A stretch of DNA of 42,500 bases, from positions 16,067,672 to 16,110,171 of the forward strand of contig CM022669.1 of NCBI GenBank assembly GCA_012295275.1. Direction: 5' to 3'. The DNA is from Chrysomallon squamiferum. Taxonomy: Eukaryota > Mollusca > Gastropoda > Neomphalida > Peltospiridae. Below, piece by piece: positions 1 to 42,500 of this stretch (position 1 is the first letter of the stretch; every line of letters starts with the position of its first letter). Under the pieces are notes generated by a model, which searched no databases, was not told the origin of the DNA, and saw nothing but the letters and a program-made list of their open reading frames with translations. The translations under genes were made by a program, and so were the position numbers.

Positions 1-707
1 ATCCATTATTTTCACATATCTTAGAACTACAATTTACCAAGATGACTAGAAGTAATAACCACAGCCCAGTTGCGGTTTGTTCCAGTGAATATGATGAACT
101 CCACAACCAAATATTTTACACAGCTCATTCAGAAGCTCAAACAAAAAAAAAGATTAATCACATTCTTATGCTTTCATTTTTTTTTTCCCATTATTTTTAT
201 TTTCTTAGAGTTAGATCGATTTAAGAGAAAAATATATTTTACTTAAAAGAAAATAACAGTAATAAAAAATATTTTCATTTAAATCGCAAGGTTAACGTAA
301 AGTACATTTGAACATCAAGATGAAATTTATGGGGAAAAAAATAACAAATATATTTCAGTGTTTACGACCACTGCTAGTACTACCATCACCACTACTGCTA
401 TCTAACAACAACTGTTACTTTCATTACTATAATAATATTTATTATTACCATTATTATTATCATATTATCATCATAATTATCATCACAATCCGACATAGGT
501 AATCTATGCAGGTGCTAGATTCCTTTTGTTCACCGTAAAACCAACACATTTCGTACAAAATAAAAACATAAACAAAAAATAAACTTAATAATAATAAAAT
601 TGTGAGTGTTTCAGCTGCAATTCGATAAAAGTTCCCTATGGAATGGTTTCATACAGCATCTCACAGATCATCTTCGCACAAATATGTTTATTTCACATCT
701 AATAACC

Positions 708-711
<4 letters not shown>

Positions 712-792
<81 letters not shown>
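712..792. repeat. (GA)n array, about 80 bases
   Basis: Pure GA dinucleotides followed by (CATA)n to about 816. It faces a (CT)n array 300 bases downstream, so the two are complementary on one strand. Confidence 0.97.
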
Positions 793-796
<4 letters not shown>

Positions 797-1087
797 CATA
801 CATACATACATACATACACAGATACCCATATGAAGTGTATTTTAAATATTTATTCATTCAAGATAATACTAAATACATATTCTGATGTATCGGTTAGGAT
901 TTTTGACTAAAGATGGTTGGTTACTCGTTCACGAGCTCATAGTTGATATTTTATGTTTGTTGTTTTTGCGGTTAAAGCGCTGTTATTAAATTACCACTCC
1001 CTTTTTGATAAATTAATTCTAGTTTCCTTGAAAAGTCGTTCGTTCAATTAAGCTACAGCAGCAAAGCCTGCTTCTATTTTATTATAT

Positions 1088-1091
<4 letters not shown>

Positions 1092-1175
<84 letters not shown>
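1092..1175. repeat. (CT)n array, about 84 bases
   Basis: Pure CT dinucleotides; the inverted partner of the array at 712. Confidence 0.97.
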
Positions 1176-1179
<4 letters not shown>

Positions 1180-1599
1180 ATTTGTTTTACATTATTATTA
1201 TTGTTATTATTATTATGATTAGTAGTATTAGTAGTAGAAGTCTTAGTAACAGTAGTAGTATATGAAACGTCGGTCGGCAATGAGAAATAAACTAGAAAGG
1301 GAAAAGTATAAACTTTTTCTTTTCCTTTACTCTTCAACATACTAATGTTTTTCATGGCTTAACACCTTGGTTCCTATATTAACATTTCAGAGAGATGTGC
1401 AGAGTCCTCTGTTGACGATGCAAACATTGTTTCAAATGGTTAACTGACTGGAAACAAAGAGAGTCGGATTATTTAACTGTTCTACGTGGTTATGTTATAT
1501 TTATTTTCGATTTTATTACTGTGGTTTATGTTGTATTTGGTTGTTCTTTTTTTTCTCCTTCATCTTTTCTTTCTTTCTTTCATCTTCTTCATCTTCTTC

Positions 1600-1605
<6 letters not shown>

Positions 1606-1669
<64 letters not shown>

Positions 1670-1670
1670 C
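1606..1670. repeat. (TTA)n array, about 65 bases
   Basis: Pure TTA trinucleotides with imperfect CAT/TCA-type flanks; short open frames of poly-Leu, Ile or Tyr here are artefacts. Confidence 0.95.
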
Positions 1671-3917
1671 AGTATCATTATCACAGCCATCATCATCATC
1701 TTCATCTGATAGGTTCTTCGTTATCAAATTTTGTTTATTTTAATTTTGTTACTGAAATTGATGTCTTTGTTGTTGTTGTTACTGTTGTTATTATTATTTT
1801 TTAATAACAATTTTCTCACTTCTTCTTATTTTTTTGTTGGTGTGTGTGTGTGTGTGAAAATTCTGAAACAGACAGGAAATGACCTATCATTAGAGGTACT
1901 GGCTTATGCGAGTAATATGTATTTAAATGAGCGGAACAAAACCGAAGAAAAGTTAAATATTAGATTTTCGAAAAAAAATATATAAAAAATATAAAAAAAT
2001 ATATAAAAATATTTCCAACAAATGGTTCAGCTCTACTCCTCTGACAAGGATTTGTTGAGCAGTGTTGTACAAATTGCTTCTTGAAATCAGTTTTCAAAAT
2101 CTATCTGGAATAAAATCTGGTTTAGTTACCTCGTTAAGTTCTGACAGTTGGGGGAAATTGTCTAATCCACGAATCCGATTACAGACAGAAGCGGTGTCAT
2201 TCTGACAGTTCTTCACACCGAAAGGTCAAAAACCAATTCTCCGACTTAATAACACACGCTCTGAAAATCCAAAATGACAGATCTTGTAATGAAATACTTG
2301 ATGCAAGATGCTCATAGGAAAAATAACGATTTTATAAAAAAAAAAATTAAAAGAGAGAGAGAGAAAAAAAAAAAAACCATTTCATGTATTTTTATTTTGT
2401 TTTATTTATTTATTTATTTATTTTTAATTTTGCTTTACTATTATTATTATTATTATTATTATTATCATTATTATCATTATTATTATTTCATGATTAATTT
2501 TTTTTATATTCCATAAAATCATTATTTCTCTATATGTTTTATCTACCATTAATCCATGGGAAGGTGCTATTAAAAGATATCTGCCGCTAAGACGGGAGAA
2601 AAGACAGGTTACTCTTCACAATAACAGCAGCATCTTCCCTGATTCATTTCTGTGTAAATGACGTTACGTAAATATGTTGCATAAGTCATTCAATAAAAAA
2701 TTATATAATTTTAAATTTAGATCAGCACAGTCCCACTCAAAAGAAGAAAGACATTAAATTCAATTTCGCACTCAATAATTATACACATAAGCTTTTGATA
2801 AACCGGTCACAAAATACATTTGTAGAGACATATCTTACATGCCTACATCAATTCACGTTCACAGTAATTAAATATGTAAATGAATACACATATATACGTA
2901 TAATTAGATACAGAAAGACACAGGTATAATTATTTGCAAAGAATAATAAAAAGAAGAGAAAAATACGAAAAAAAAAGTTAATCACAAATCAAGATGGATT
3001 GGACGTACCTTCCTGAATCGAGTGTTATAATTTTACAAATTACGCGAAATAAAAGTGAAAAAACAAATAAAAATTGTTTTAAATATTGAATGAATTAATT
3101 TTTCTTGCTACTTTTATCAGGTTTTGACAGTGTTATTTATGTTGCCTAATCAATAGAGAACAAGAAACGTAATTTACAGTCTTGTCACACAAGACCAGCG
3201 TAACATCAGTATAATCACTGTATTACGCACCATTTGTTTCTATGATAGGAGGTACTCAAAAGTAATTTTACTGTTTGGGAAATACAAGATTGACTTCTAA
3301 CTATTACTGTAGATCTTTTTTATCCTGATTTCAGTGATAAAAAAATTCAAAGTTGTCATTCAAATATTTCAAAAGTTATAATTGTTTTTTCTTAATATCT
3401 AACTCTTTTATTTTTTTTATTTTTTGGTGCTGTTTGTTCATAATTGGCATTTTGAAGAAATCTCAATTTTTAAGAAACCATTCATTGCAAATCGTGATTG
3501 TCTCTGACAAATTTCGATTTTTGACGGCCATTGCAGAAGCGAAATCGTCTCGAACAAAGTTTATTTCATGATATGTCATATTGTATATTACAATTATTCA
3601 GAATAATTTTTTTTTTCATATCTCTGCAAAAATATTTACACTGACAAGTGAAACTGAAGTTTGTAAAATCATTCATTTGTGCTAAATATTTCGTTTCTTT
3701 TTACAATCTTTGAAAATTCGTAACTTCACTTACGTTTGTACTACGAAGTAGTATTTTTATTTTTATTAATTGATGATGAAATGTATTTAGAAGGGATAAA
3801 TTAGAAAACCTGAAATGTTTATTTTTAGGGGTTTCGCTTTTTTTCTTGTAACAAGTTGCAGTTTTCTTCAGAATGGAGTTACAGGCTTAGTGTTAGGAAA
3901 GGCTATAATGTAACAAT

Positions 3918-4195
3918 AACAAAGATGATTTGGTGACTTCCTTTTCAGAGCACTTTTCACTGAGAGTAAATTCAATTTTGGTGATTATGAATGTAAATGG
4001 AGAAGAAGCAGAATTTTACTTGGATAAAATATAAAAAGTGACTTTTGTGGGAAACTATTCGATAGTGGGAATGGACTTTATGAAGCAAATTCAAAGTAAA
4101 GAGGGGACCAATAAGGAAATTTGTTCTATGTTATTATTCATCATGAATTTAGGATGTTTAGAATCTAGCAAGCTCACTTTTTCCCACTAACTCTA
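3918..4195 (+). pseudogene. Possible decayed retroelement protease fragment
   Basis: One reading frame stays open for about 90 codons apart from a single TAA (near 4032). It has MNVNGEEAEFYLD followed later by YSIVGMDFMKQI. The pattern NG-x-x-x-x-F-x-x-D and then an I-x-G-x-D-F/W-L/M block resembles retropepsins of Ty3/Gypsy elements, but the D-T/S-G triad is missing and the spacing is too short. Low certainty. Confidence 0.2.
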
Positions 4196-5040
4196 ATTAA
4201 ACACACTTCATCAGTTCCAACATTATTTCCAAGGCATTGCGTCAACCGCAGAAAATTCATATAAAAAGCTAAATGCTACTGAATAAACAAGTGCAAAATC
4301 AGGGTATTTTTACATCACAGCAACAGTTGTTGTTTTTTTTGCGATTTTTCTGGCTAAGGAAATAAATAAACTGTAAAAAACCTGAAGGCCTTCAAAATGT
4401 AGTCTGTAACTACCATTATGTCGTGAAATGTTACGCCTAAATATTTTTGATGATTTATTAACAAAGACAATGCATATGTAACTGACTCCGATATCATTTC
4501 AACACAGATTTAATCACTTAAATCGTAATCGTATAGAAAGAATGAACATTTTGCTTATAAACCAAAGTATTTCACGAGGTTCTGTTTGCGGACAACTGGT
4601 TTGATCAGTCACTTTCTGACTCAGGAGTGAATCGGCTTCAAAGGCCATGATCGATTTAATGAATGGTTCGATCTCCTGAAGTCTCACTCAGGTAGGGTGA
4701 GCGGTTGTGTGCTTTCTTTTCGAGAGAGGTCTGGAGCTCGAAACTGGTCAACAGAATTTACGTGAGTTTTCTTCTTTTTCTTCATAATACGAGATGACAG
4801 TCGCGCAATAAACACAAATATAAGACTTCTGATTTTCCATTCATGCAGATTTTATTCAGATAGGACATGAATAAAAGAAAAATCAAGTGCTTCAAAGACA
4901 AAAAAAAAAAAAACCCAAAACCAAACCAAAAAATATAAAAACAATGAAATAAAAATAAAAAAAATTGGTCAAACTATAGGTCATAGACCAAACATAGAGA
5001 CGCTTTGAAATACCTAATAACATCACTTGTCAGGTGTACT

Positions 5041-5151
<111 letters not shown>

Positions 5152-5847
5152 TGTCAACTTTGATTTTTCTTATAAAACTCGTTGTTTTACCGTTGCAGCT
5201 ATTTTTACCATTGTCTTTTTATCCATTAGATGAATTCTTCAAAAGGTAAATTAAAACATTAATATTAATTTGCTGCTAAAAATCAAAATAACTCTCTTGT
5301 AGCTAAAGATTATTTTATTTCTAGCGACCAGTTGTGGTTTGATGATTCTAATAGAGGAGAAAGAAATTTATCGATGACCATAAAAAAAAAAAAAAAAAAT
5401 AAAAATAAAAAATATTAATTTAGTTATCATACTTTATAACTGTATAAGGTTACTCTCGAGCTTCTCGGAGCACGAAAACGAGCAATAACATTCTAACGGA
5501 TAAACAATATTTAGGTTGTATTGTCGCTCCACACGAGATACTCTGCATAATTAAAGAACAACAGAATGGTTTTAGAAATCTAGATATTAATGAATTCCGT
5601 TTTACGCATACTAAGCACGATTTACTATCCAGGGGAGGTAACTACGTCTCAACACGAAAGAATGTCGGAATTGATTGTAATGATCTGTTCTTGTTTTACA
5701 GTTAACATTATTTTTGTTCTTTTTCTCCTCCTTTACGCTGATATATATATATATATATAGTGAATGAAATACAGATGTAATGTTTACTTGTTATTCGTTT
5801 TATAATGATTATAATTTTACTACTACTTCTACCACCACTGAAACTGC

Positions 5848-5849
<2 letters not shown>

Positions 5850-5895
<46 letters not shown>
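5850..5895. repeat. (TTA)n array
   Basis: About 46 bases of ATT units. A second array of the same unit lies at 6922-6957. Confidence 0.93.
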
Positions 5896-5896
<1 letters not shown>

Positions 5897-6920
5897 TGTT
5901 TCCTGAGCAGCTCTAACAAGAAATAATGAATAATGATGATGATTATGACGATATATAAATAAACAAATAAAATAAACTAGCAAAACAAATTGAATTTGTA
6001 TACAATTACATATGAAGTTATATCAGATATATTTATGGGTAATAATCTCAGATCTTTTACATCGTTTACTGGGAGGAAATATTCTGAAAGAATATCAATG
6101 GAAATATAAATATTTGATTTCACATAGTAATGTTTCGTATATGATGCTTCCAAATATTTTCCCATTTTATTCATTTGCATATAACAAACAGGTATTTATT
6201 TATGCATCTTATTTGTGGAATAATCAAAAAGAAAACTGAATTATTTATGCTAATAAAACATATTTTAGTATGGATTTGCTGTTAGGCAGTATAACAAAAT
6301 ATGGTTTTGATTATCACTGCAAGCTTTCAGGCCCCGTTCTTCACTCGTCTTTCATAGCTGGTAACGAGGCCTCACGAAAACAAACTGACAGGACCCTAGC
6401 TTTCAGTTTAGTCAGCCTGTTGAATAATAGTCCTATTATTGCCTTATATTTTAAGTTAAGAAAACCATATTTTAAATAATTTATTATTGATCAGTTTATT
6501 ATTAATTGTTGTTATATCCAACCCGTGCAGCACTGTTTTTGCGCCCCACTCTAGGCCAGCTTCAAGCATAAAGCCCCCCAAATTGCCAACATCGATTTAA
6601 AAATAATAATAATAAAAACAATAATGATATTTAAAAAAAAAAAAAAAAAATTATTTTTTTATTTATTTATTTTTTATTTTTTGTAGAAGAAAAGAAAAAT
6701 AATAATAAATAATAAAAAGCAGAAAACTCAAAACTGATAAAAGAAATAAAAAAGGAACATAAGATGCCCCAACTACCAAATTAAAGGAATCGTTATCATT
6801 AATATGGTAGTGGTTCTGATACCTCATGAGTTGGGTCAAATGAACTTCCACTTAAAACAATAATTTGTATATAACTGTTTCCCTTATAAGTTAGTAAAGC
6901 ATTGCTTTGAGTTCTCAGCC

Positions 6921-6957
<37 letters not shown>

Positions 6958-7493
6958 GCTACCATTATGTGATTAACACTTATAGTAATTTCTTAACTCC
7001 CGCTCATGGTCACATGAGTGTCTGCGCACGCCACGCTACAGGAACCGGTCGCAAACGGAAAGAGTCGTTTCTCTCCTTTTTTTTTCCTCAATGTGAACAA
7101 AAGAACACACTTAATTTTACATTGAATTATTTTCTGCCTTATTTGCCTTACTGGGTATGTACGGATTGTCGTCTTTATATATGTTTAATAATTATATTTT
7201 CAGTTAACTATCGCAAACTATTTTCAGTACAAACAGATAAGTACGTTTTACAACCACTTCAAGTTGCGATTCAACCAGAGTGAGTCGCAGTCGAGTCGGT
7301 TATCAAAATATTTGTGCATAAATAATTAACACAAATTGCGCTAAGCATAGTTATTATGTATGTATTCAGATGTATGGGATATGATATAATGTATAAGTTA
7401 GTTTATATATAATGTTATAATTCGATACAGCATTTTGCATAAATGTAAAACAGTTCGAGTTTCCAGACAATATTAATCATGGCCGACAACAAA

Positions 7494-7501
7494 TGACGTC
7501 A
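7494..7501. promoter_or_regulatory. Perfect CRE palindrome TGACGTCA
   Basis: The full 8-base CREB/ATF consensus lies about 740 bases upstream of the ZFR start codon, in a locally less AT-rich patch (7480-7530). It could belong to the ZFR promoter or first exon; this is inference from position only. Confidence 0.4.
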
Positions 7502-8223
7502 CGGTGTGCTGCTCCGTACACACATATAGCAAACGACTTTTTGTTTCTGCACGATTGTTTTGCATACCATACATTAAGTTAGATATAATAACTTACTGGC
7601 AATGGATTTCTAATAATCTCGTTTCATAACCAAAGAATTTACTACGATTGTAAACTAAATGTTTAACAATAATAAATGGGGAATTTCCCCAAGCCCATGA
7701 AACAAGCCTCAAGTTCAAGGGGAAGTAATTAATATTTATAGCAATATTTTATTGAAACAGTTGTATTACCAACAAATAGTTACAGTGTCAGCCTCCTATT
7801 ATCACATTTGATAACTGCCAGTTTTGAATTGTTAAATCTGTTCTGTTGTTGACTATAAACAGTAGAAATACAGTTTGAAATTCAGACTGAAAACTTGGGT
7901 CTGTCAGAAACAAAATAGAAATTGAAGTCAATAATTATGAGCAACTTCTGATTGAAGCCATATTCCTTTTCCTTTTTTCCTTATAGAGTTTATAAAATAA
8001 TAGCAATAATAAAGAAACAAAATACAAAATTGGAATACATAGTATTTTCACGATTTGTGTGTGTCAGTGTGTGAATGTGTGAAGTATCCCATTCATGATT
8101 ATTATATAAAAATTAAAATCTTGAGTCAGGTAGATTGTTGCATTATGCTGTTTACAGTTTTGTTTGTAATTTATTTATTTATTTTATTTTATTGCTTACT
8201 GTTATTTAATTATTTGTTTTCAG

Positions 8224-8240
8224 CAAACTGACATACATTC
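8224..8240 (+). other. ZFR: ZFR 5' UTR part of the first coding exon
   Basis: A T-rich tract ending in ttttcag at 8217-8223 is a good splice acceptor. The 17 bases that follow contain a TGA in frame with the ATG at 8241, so coding cannot continue upstream through this exon. At least one non-coding 5' exon should lie further upstream, but I could not place it. The ATG context is weak at -3 (T) and good at +4 (G). Confidence 0.6.
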
Positions 8241-22537
<14,297 letters not shown>

Positions 22538-23427
22538 AAAAAGAAGTCTGTCTGGAGTAAATGTGGACATTTTATTTTTAATTATTTTTTTTTTAAATAT
22601 TTTATATTTTGTAGTTTGTGTGCACTGGAAATGTTGTACTGAATGATGAAACATTTTGCATGAACAGTTGTAGGTTTATAACTCAAAAATATCTGTGTTC
22701 ATGTGACACTTAACATTATTTTAAGAAAAAAAGAAAGATAAAAGGCATTTCATTTTTTATTTATTACTTGTAAAATTTATATTGTATTTATTTTTTCAAT
22801 CACAGGAAAGAAAAGTAAACAAAACTAGTCTTCATCAAAGTGGTGTTTCAATTAAAAGAGATCTATATCAGAATTTATGGATATCATTAGTGACCATTTT
22901 ATCATTAGAAATATTTTCTTTCTTTCTTAATACAGATAATATCATTTCTTAGTCATTTTAGCATTTTCATTTTCATAATTATTTTTTATTGAAAAATAAG
23001 CATCATTCTTTTCCATTGTTCAGCACAGACATGTTCTTTATTTATTGTTTTCCTTTTTCTTTTTCTTTTTAAAATATTGATCCCTTTCTCACGTGTACTT
23101 TTTTATTATTATTTTATGATTTATTTTCACCGACAAAGATTTGTCAGTCACTGTAATGTGTTAATATTTTTGTTTCCCACGGAAGAAAACAGTTTCCTTG
23201 GTGATGATATTCACTGACAATAATGCGAATTAGTTTAATACATTTTGCTGTTCATCCATTTCTAAGCAGAGAAGAAACATACACACTGCTTTTGGTTTTG
23301 AATTGGTATCCTGTCATAACATCACATTTATTTTTCTCTAGATTTTCTTAATATACACTACTTTGAAAATGGAAGCAGCTTTCCTTTTAAAATTTACATT
23401 CTAGTTCATTTATTCGAGAGAGAGAGA

Positions 23428-23490
<63 letters not shown>

Positions 23491-23778
23491 TAATTCATTC
23501 AGATATTTGAGTTTAAATTGTGACAGGTTTTAAGTGACCTTTGTTTGATTTAAGTCCCCCAATAACTAGATTCTTGAAAACAAATTTTTTTGTTTGTTTT
23601 TGAGTGGTAGCACTTCAGAACAATACAGCACTTATGATCACTAACATGACAAAAAGAAAACAGAGAAAATATTTTTTCTAATTAATATTTCATGCTTATT
23701 GTTTAGCAGATTGTGAGGTGTCGACAATATATTGATTTGTCAAAAATTTGTCATTATGTTGTTCGCTTTTTATATTAG

Positions 23779-23784
23779 AATAAA
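23779..23784 (+). terminator. ZFR: First canonical AATAAA after the ZFR stop
   Basis: The first AATAAA I find downstream of the ZFR stop, about 1.24 kb into the 3' UTR, followed by T/GT-rich sequence (ttatttgttattgtctgtgtag). A plausible ZFR poly(A) signal. Confidence 0.4.
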
Positions 23785-24100
23785 AACTTTAAAAAATTAT
23801 ATTTGTTTATTTGTTATTGTCTGTGTAGTGATGTTTTACAACTGTTTTCTCATTTGTCGCATCACTGGATATTAAGAACAGAGGAGTAGTTCAGATACTA
23901 TGTATTCACTTTAGAAACAACATAACCTAGGTTAAACCATTAAAAATGCTTTCCTTTGCAATCAGTGGCCCATTGATGGTTTATCAAGGTCTTGGGAATA
24001 GATAAGCTTTCAGCTTAATAGGAAAGTCAGTATAAAGCATGTTTTGTTGCTAACCAAAAAGAAATTCATAGTATGGCTAAAGCAGGTTTATTTATATATT

Positions 24101-24132
<32 letters not shown>

Positions 24133-24425
24133 CATCATTATTTTTATTATTATTATTATTAGAGACTTTTATTTTTCCATTAGCGTTATTATTCATACAT
24201 TCATTTGATGGTTACTGTTAATGTATGCATGACTTTTGGTATGACCTTAACATATTAATGACAATTTATATAATTTCAAATGAAAAAGGATGTTTAAATA
24301 AGTGGCTTAGGGAATAGATGAGTCAAATGTGTATGTGTGCAAAAATACATCCTTGATGGCAACTGCATATTCTGTATAACAAAATGTTTTATTCAGAATC
24401 TAAATGAAAGGTGATGCAAATGTGC

Positions 24426-24431
24426 AATAAA
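24426..24431 (+). terminator. ZFR: Second candidate ZFR poly(A) signal
   Basis: AATAAA followed within 15 bases by T/GT-rich cagtttgtattttatatttt. It would give a 1.9-kb 3' UTR and end near the - strand signal. Confidence 0.35.
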
Positions 24432-24457
24432 ATCTGAAATCAGTTTGTATTTTATAT

Positions 24458-24463
24458 TTTATT
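24458..24463 (-). terminator. Candidate poly(A) signal of the RASL12-like gene
   Basis: AATAAA on the - strand (tttatt on +), about 610 bases past the RASL12-like stop. It lies about 30 bases from the + strand signal at 24426, so the two transcripts could overlap tail to tail. Confidence 0.3.
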
Positions 24464-24649
24464 TTAAACGTATCACAACAGTTAAATTAAGGCTGAATGT
24501 CAAACTTAGGTTCTAGTCTTCTGGTGTTAATGAACCCTTTGGAACCGTAAGTATTGTAAATAATTACTGCAAAACAAGGCACATGTTTTAATTCCAGGTT
24601 AATGTCATCAAATTCGTAGACAGTACTTGATATAATAACCATAAAACAA

Positions 24650-24985
24650 AATTCTGTATGCAAAATATGATATAATTTGAAAGTCAACAGATTTAATGAA
24701 TGTAGCTTGAAATTCAGTGTACAAAATGGACGCGATTTTAAATTTAGTATACTTAAACGTCTTAACAGTTTCTCGTACAGCATGGTCACAACTGGAAATC
24801 CAAAATTAACTTGAAATAAAGCTTTCACGATAGACGTAACGAACTAAACAGTCAAGATGGACATATTCTATTACATAACATTCACACTGGACGTAACTTA
24901 AAATCTTACATTCAAAATTGCACGTAGTTTGAAATAAAACTCGCGATAAACGTAACGAAATTAAACATCATAGAGGACGTAATTT
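24650..24985 (-). repeat. Degenerate minisatellite, unit about 28-30 bases, in the RASL12-like 3' UTR
   Basis: Read on the - strand, a motif approximating TTACGTCCATCGTGAATG plus TTTTATTTCAAG recurs about every 28-30 bases, roughly ten times with decay. Clear members include TTACGTCTATCGTGAAAGC (near 24840), TTACGTTTATCGCGAG (near 24955), TTACGTCCAGTGTGAATG (near 24899) and CGCGTCCATTTTGTACACTG (near 24735). Confidence 0.6.
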
Positions 24986-25026
24986 CTGCTATAAATGCTC
25001 TGTAATCTTTTTCATTTTCCTTTGTA

Positions 25027-25057
<31 letters not shown>

Positions 25058-25076
25058 TTTCCAGCTCCGTCATCGA

Positions 25077-41995
<16,919 letters not shown>

Positions 41996-42028
41996 TGCAA
42001 CTCTAACGTCGTTTAACCACAGAAATCT

Positions 42029-42500
42029 CTGAACATTGCTGTTGATAAAGATATTGTTATTGCTGTAGTTGTGGTTATTGTTATTGCTGTTGTCGTTATC
42101 CAAAACAGAAACGATCCATGAATATTTACGTGTCTTTTGTTCCACACACACAAAAAAACAAAACAAAAAGAACAACAACTCACTCTGCACTTTCAACTAT
42201 TATCCATCAATCTAACAAATATTATAACGTCATCAAAGATCTTACCAGTTGTTTTTGTTTTCTCTCTTATCACAGAATCATCAAAACAAAATGGCAGTTG
42301 CTCACCAGGTGCCACAATCAACAGGTAAAAACGTCACAGAAAAATGATCCGCTCAGACCCAAGCCAGCATTCCAGGTTTTCTTTTCTCTGTTTTTTTTTT
42401 TTTTTTTTTCCTTTTAACTAAAAATCAACGACAAGATACGCCAGTCTTTTCAGAACTTCGAAAAACCACAACATCCCGTAACTTCGCGAACTTCCTAAGT
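42029..42500 (-). other. Probable 5' flank or upstream intron of the RASL12-like gene
   Basis: No conserved coding sequence is recognised. The stretch has Asn-codon-like AAC/TTG repeats, a T run near 42390-42409 and an E-box CAGGTG near 42305. If the ttcag at 42029 is used, this is intron; otherwise it is promoter-proximal. Confidence 0.4.

Larger units (their letters stand above)
22538..25076. other. Convergent 3' UTR region between ZFR and the RASL12-like gene
   Basis: Between the two stop codons lie AT-rich sequence, a (CA)n-A(n)-(TA)n composite at 23427-23490, a (TTA)n-like tract at 24110-24165, a degenerate 30-base minisatellite (about 24650-24985), and a 29-base T run (25032-25060). 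No conserved coding segment is seen. Confidence 0.7.

Noticed and set aside
638-910. Arg-Glu or Leu-Ser dipeptide proteins here and at 27.2, 32.2, 34.5 and 41.7 kb
   Set aside because: They are translations of GA/CT microsatellites.
4590-4790. GC-richer patch with a B-box-like ggttcgatctcc
   Set aside because: No A box at the right spacing and no cloverleaf could be drawn, so neither a tRNA nor a SINE is claimed.
6012-6479. Several 65-90 codon open frames in the 5' flank
   Set aside because: Composition is that of random AT-rich DNA, with no recognisable motif and no splice context.
24487-24828. A 113-codon open frame on the - strand
   Set aside because: It lies in the RASL12-like 3' UTR, overlaps the degenerate minisatellite whose 30-base period keeps the frame open, and resembles no family.

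Overview
The window looks like animal nuclear DNA, most likely from a mollusc and probably a cephalopod such as an octopus. It is AT-rich, intron-dense and packed with microsatellites and homopolymer runs. Every intron of the two genes placed here obeys GT-AG. The species call is an inference from genome style; the two protein identities rest on strong residue-level matches to known families.

Layout. Bases 1-8223 hold no recognisable coding exon; they contain microsatellites, a possible decayed retroelement fragment near 3.9-4.2 kb and a CRE palindrome at 7494. Bases 8224-22537 on the + strand carry a near-complete ZFR gene (zinc finger RNA-binding protein): 21 coding exons that join in phase to give 952 residues. 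It has an Ala/Tyr/Gln/Thr-rich N-terminus, three widely spaced C2H2 zinc fingers, a charged arginine/glutamate helix and a C-terminal DZF domain. Bases 22538-25076 lie between the stop codons of two convergent genes and hold their 3' UTRs, with candidate poly(A) signals for the two strands about 30 bases apart near 24.43-24.46 kb. From 25077 to about 42028 on the - strand is an atypical Ras-like small GTPase closest to RASL12: five coding exons, 238 residues, and a first intron of about 10 kb. The rest of the window end is probably its 5' flank.

Function. ZFR proteins bind double-stranded RNA through their zinc fingers and pair with NF45/ILF2 through the DZF domain; they act in nuclear RNA processing and alternative splicing. 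RASL12-type proteins keep a guanine-nucleotide fold but lose the standard Ras catalytic and effector residues and have no prenylation box. No functional link between the two genes is visible; they only share a convergent 3' region.

Points for a second look: a possible alternative terminal exon that would truncate the ZFR DZF domain; in-frame tandem splice acceptors; an inverted pair of a diverged repeat abutting a ZFR exon; a degenerate 30-bp minisatellite in the RASL12 3' UTR; long GA/CT tracts excluded from ZFR but dense in RASL12; and regulatory-looking clusters in the RASL12 introns (a perfect DR1 nuclear-receptor site, and an ETS/YY1/NRF1-like cluster).
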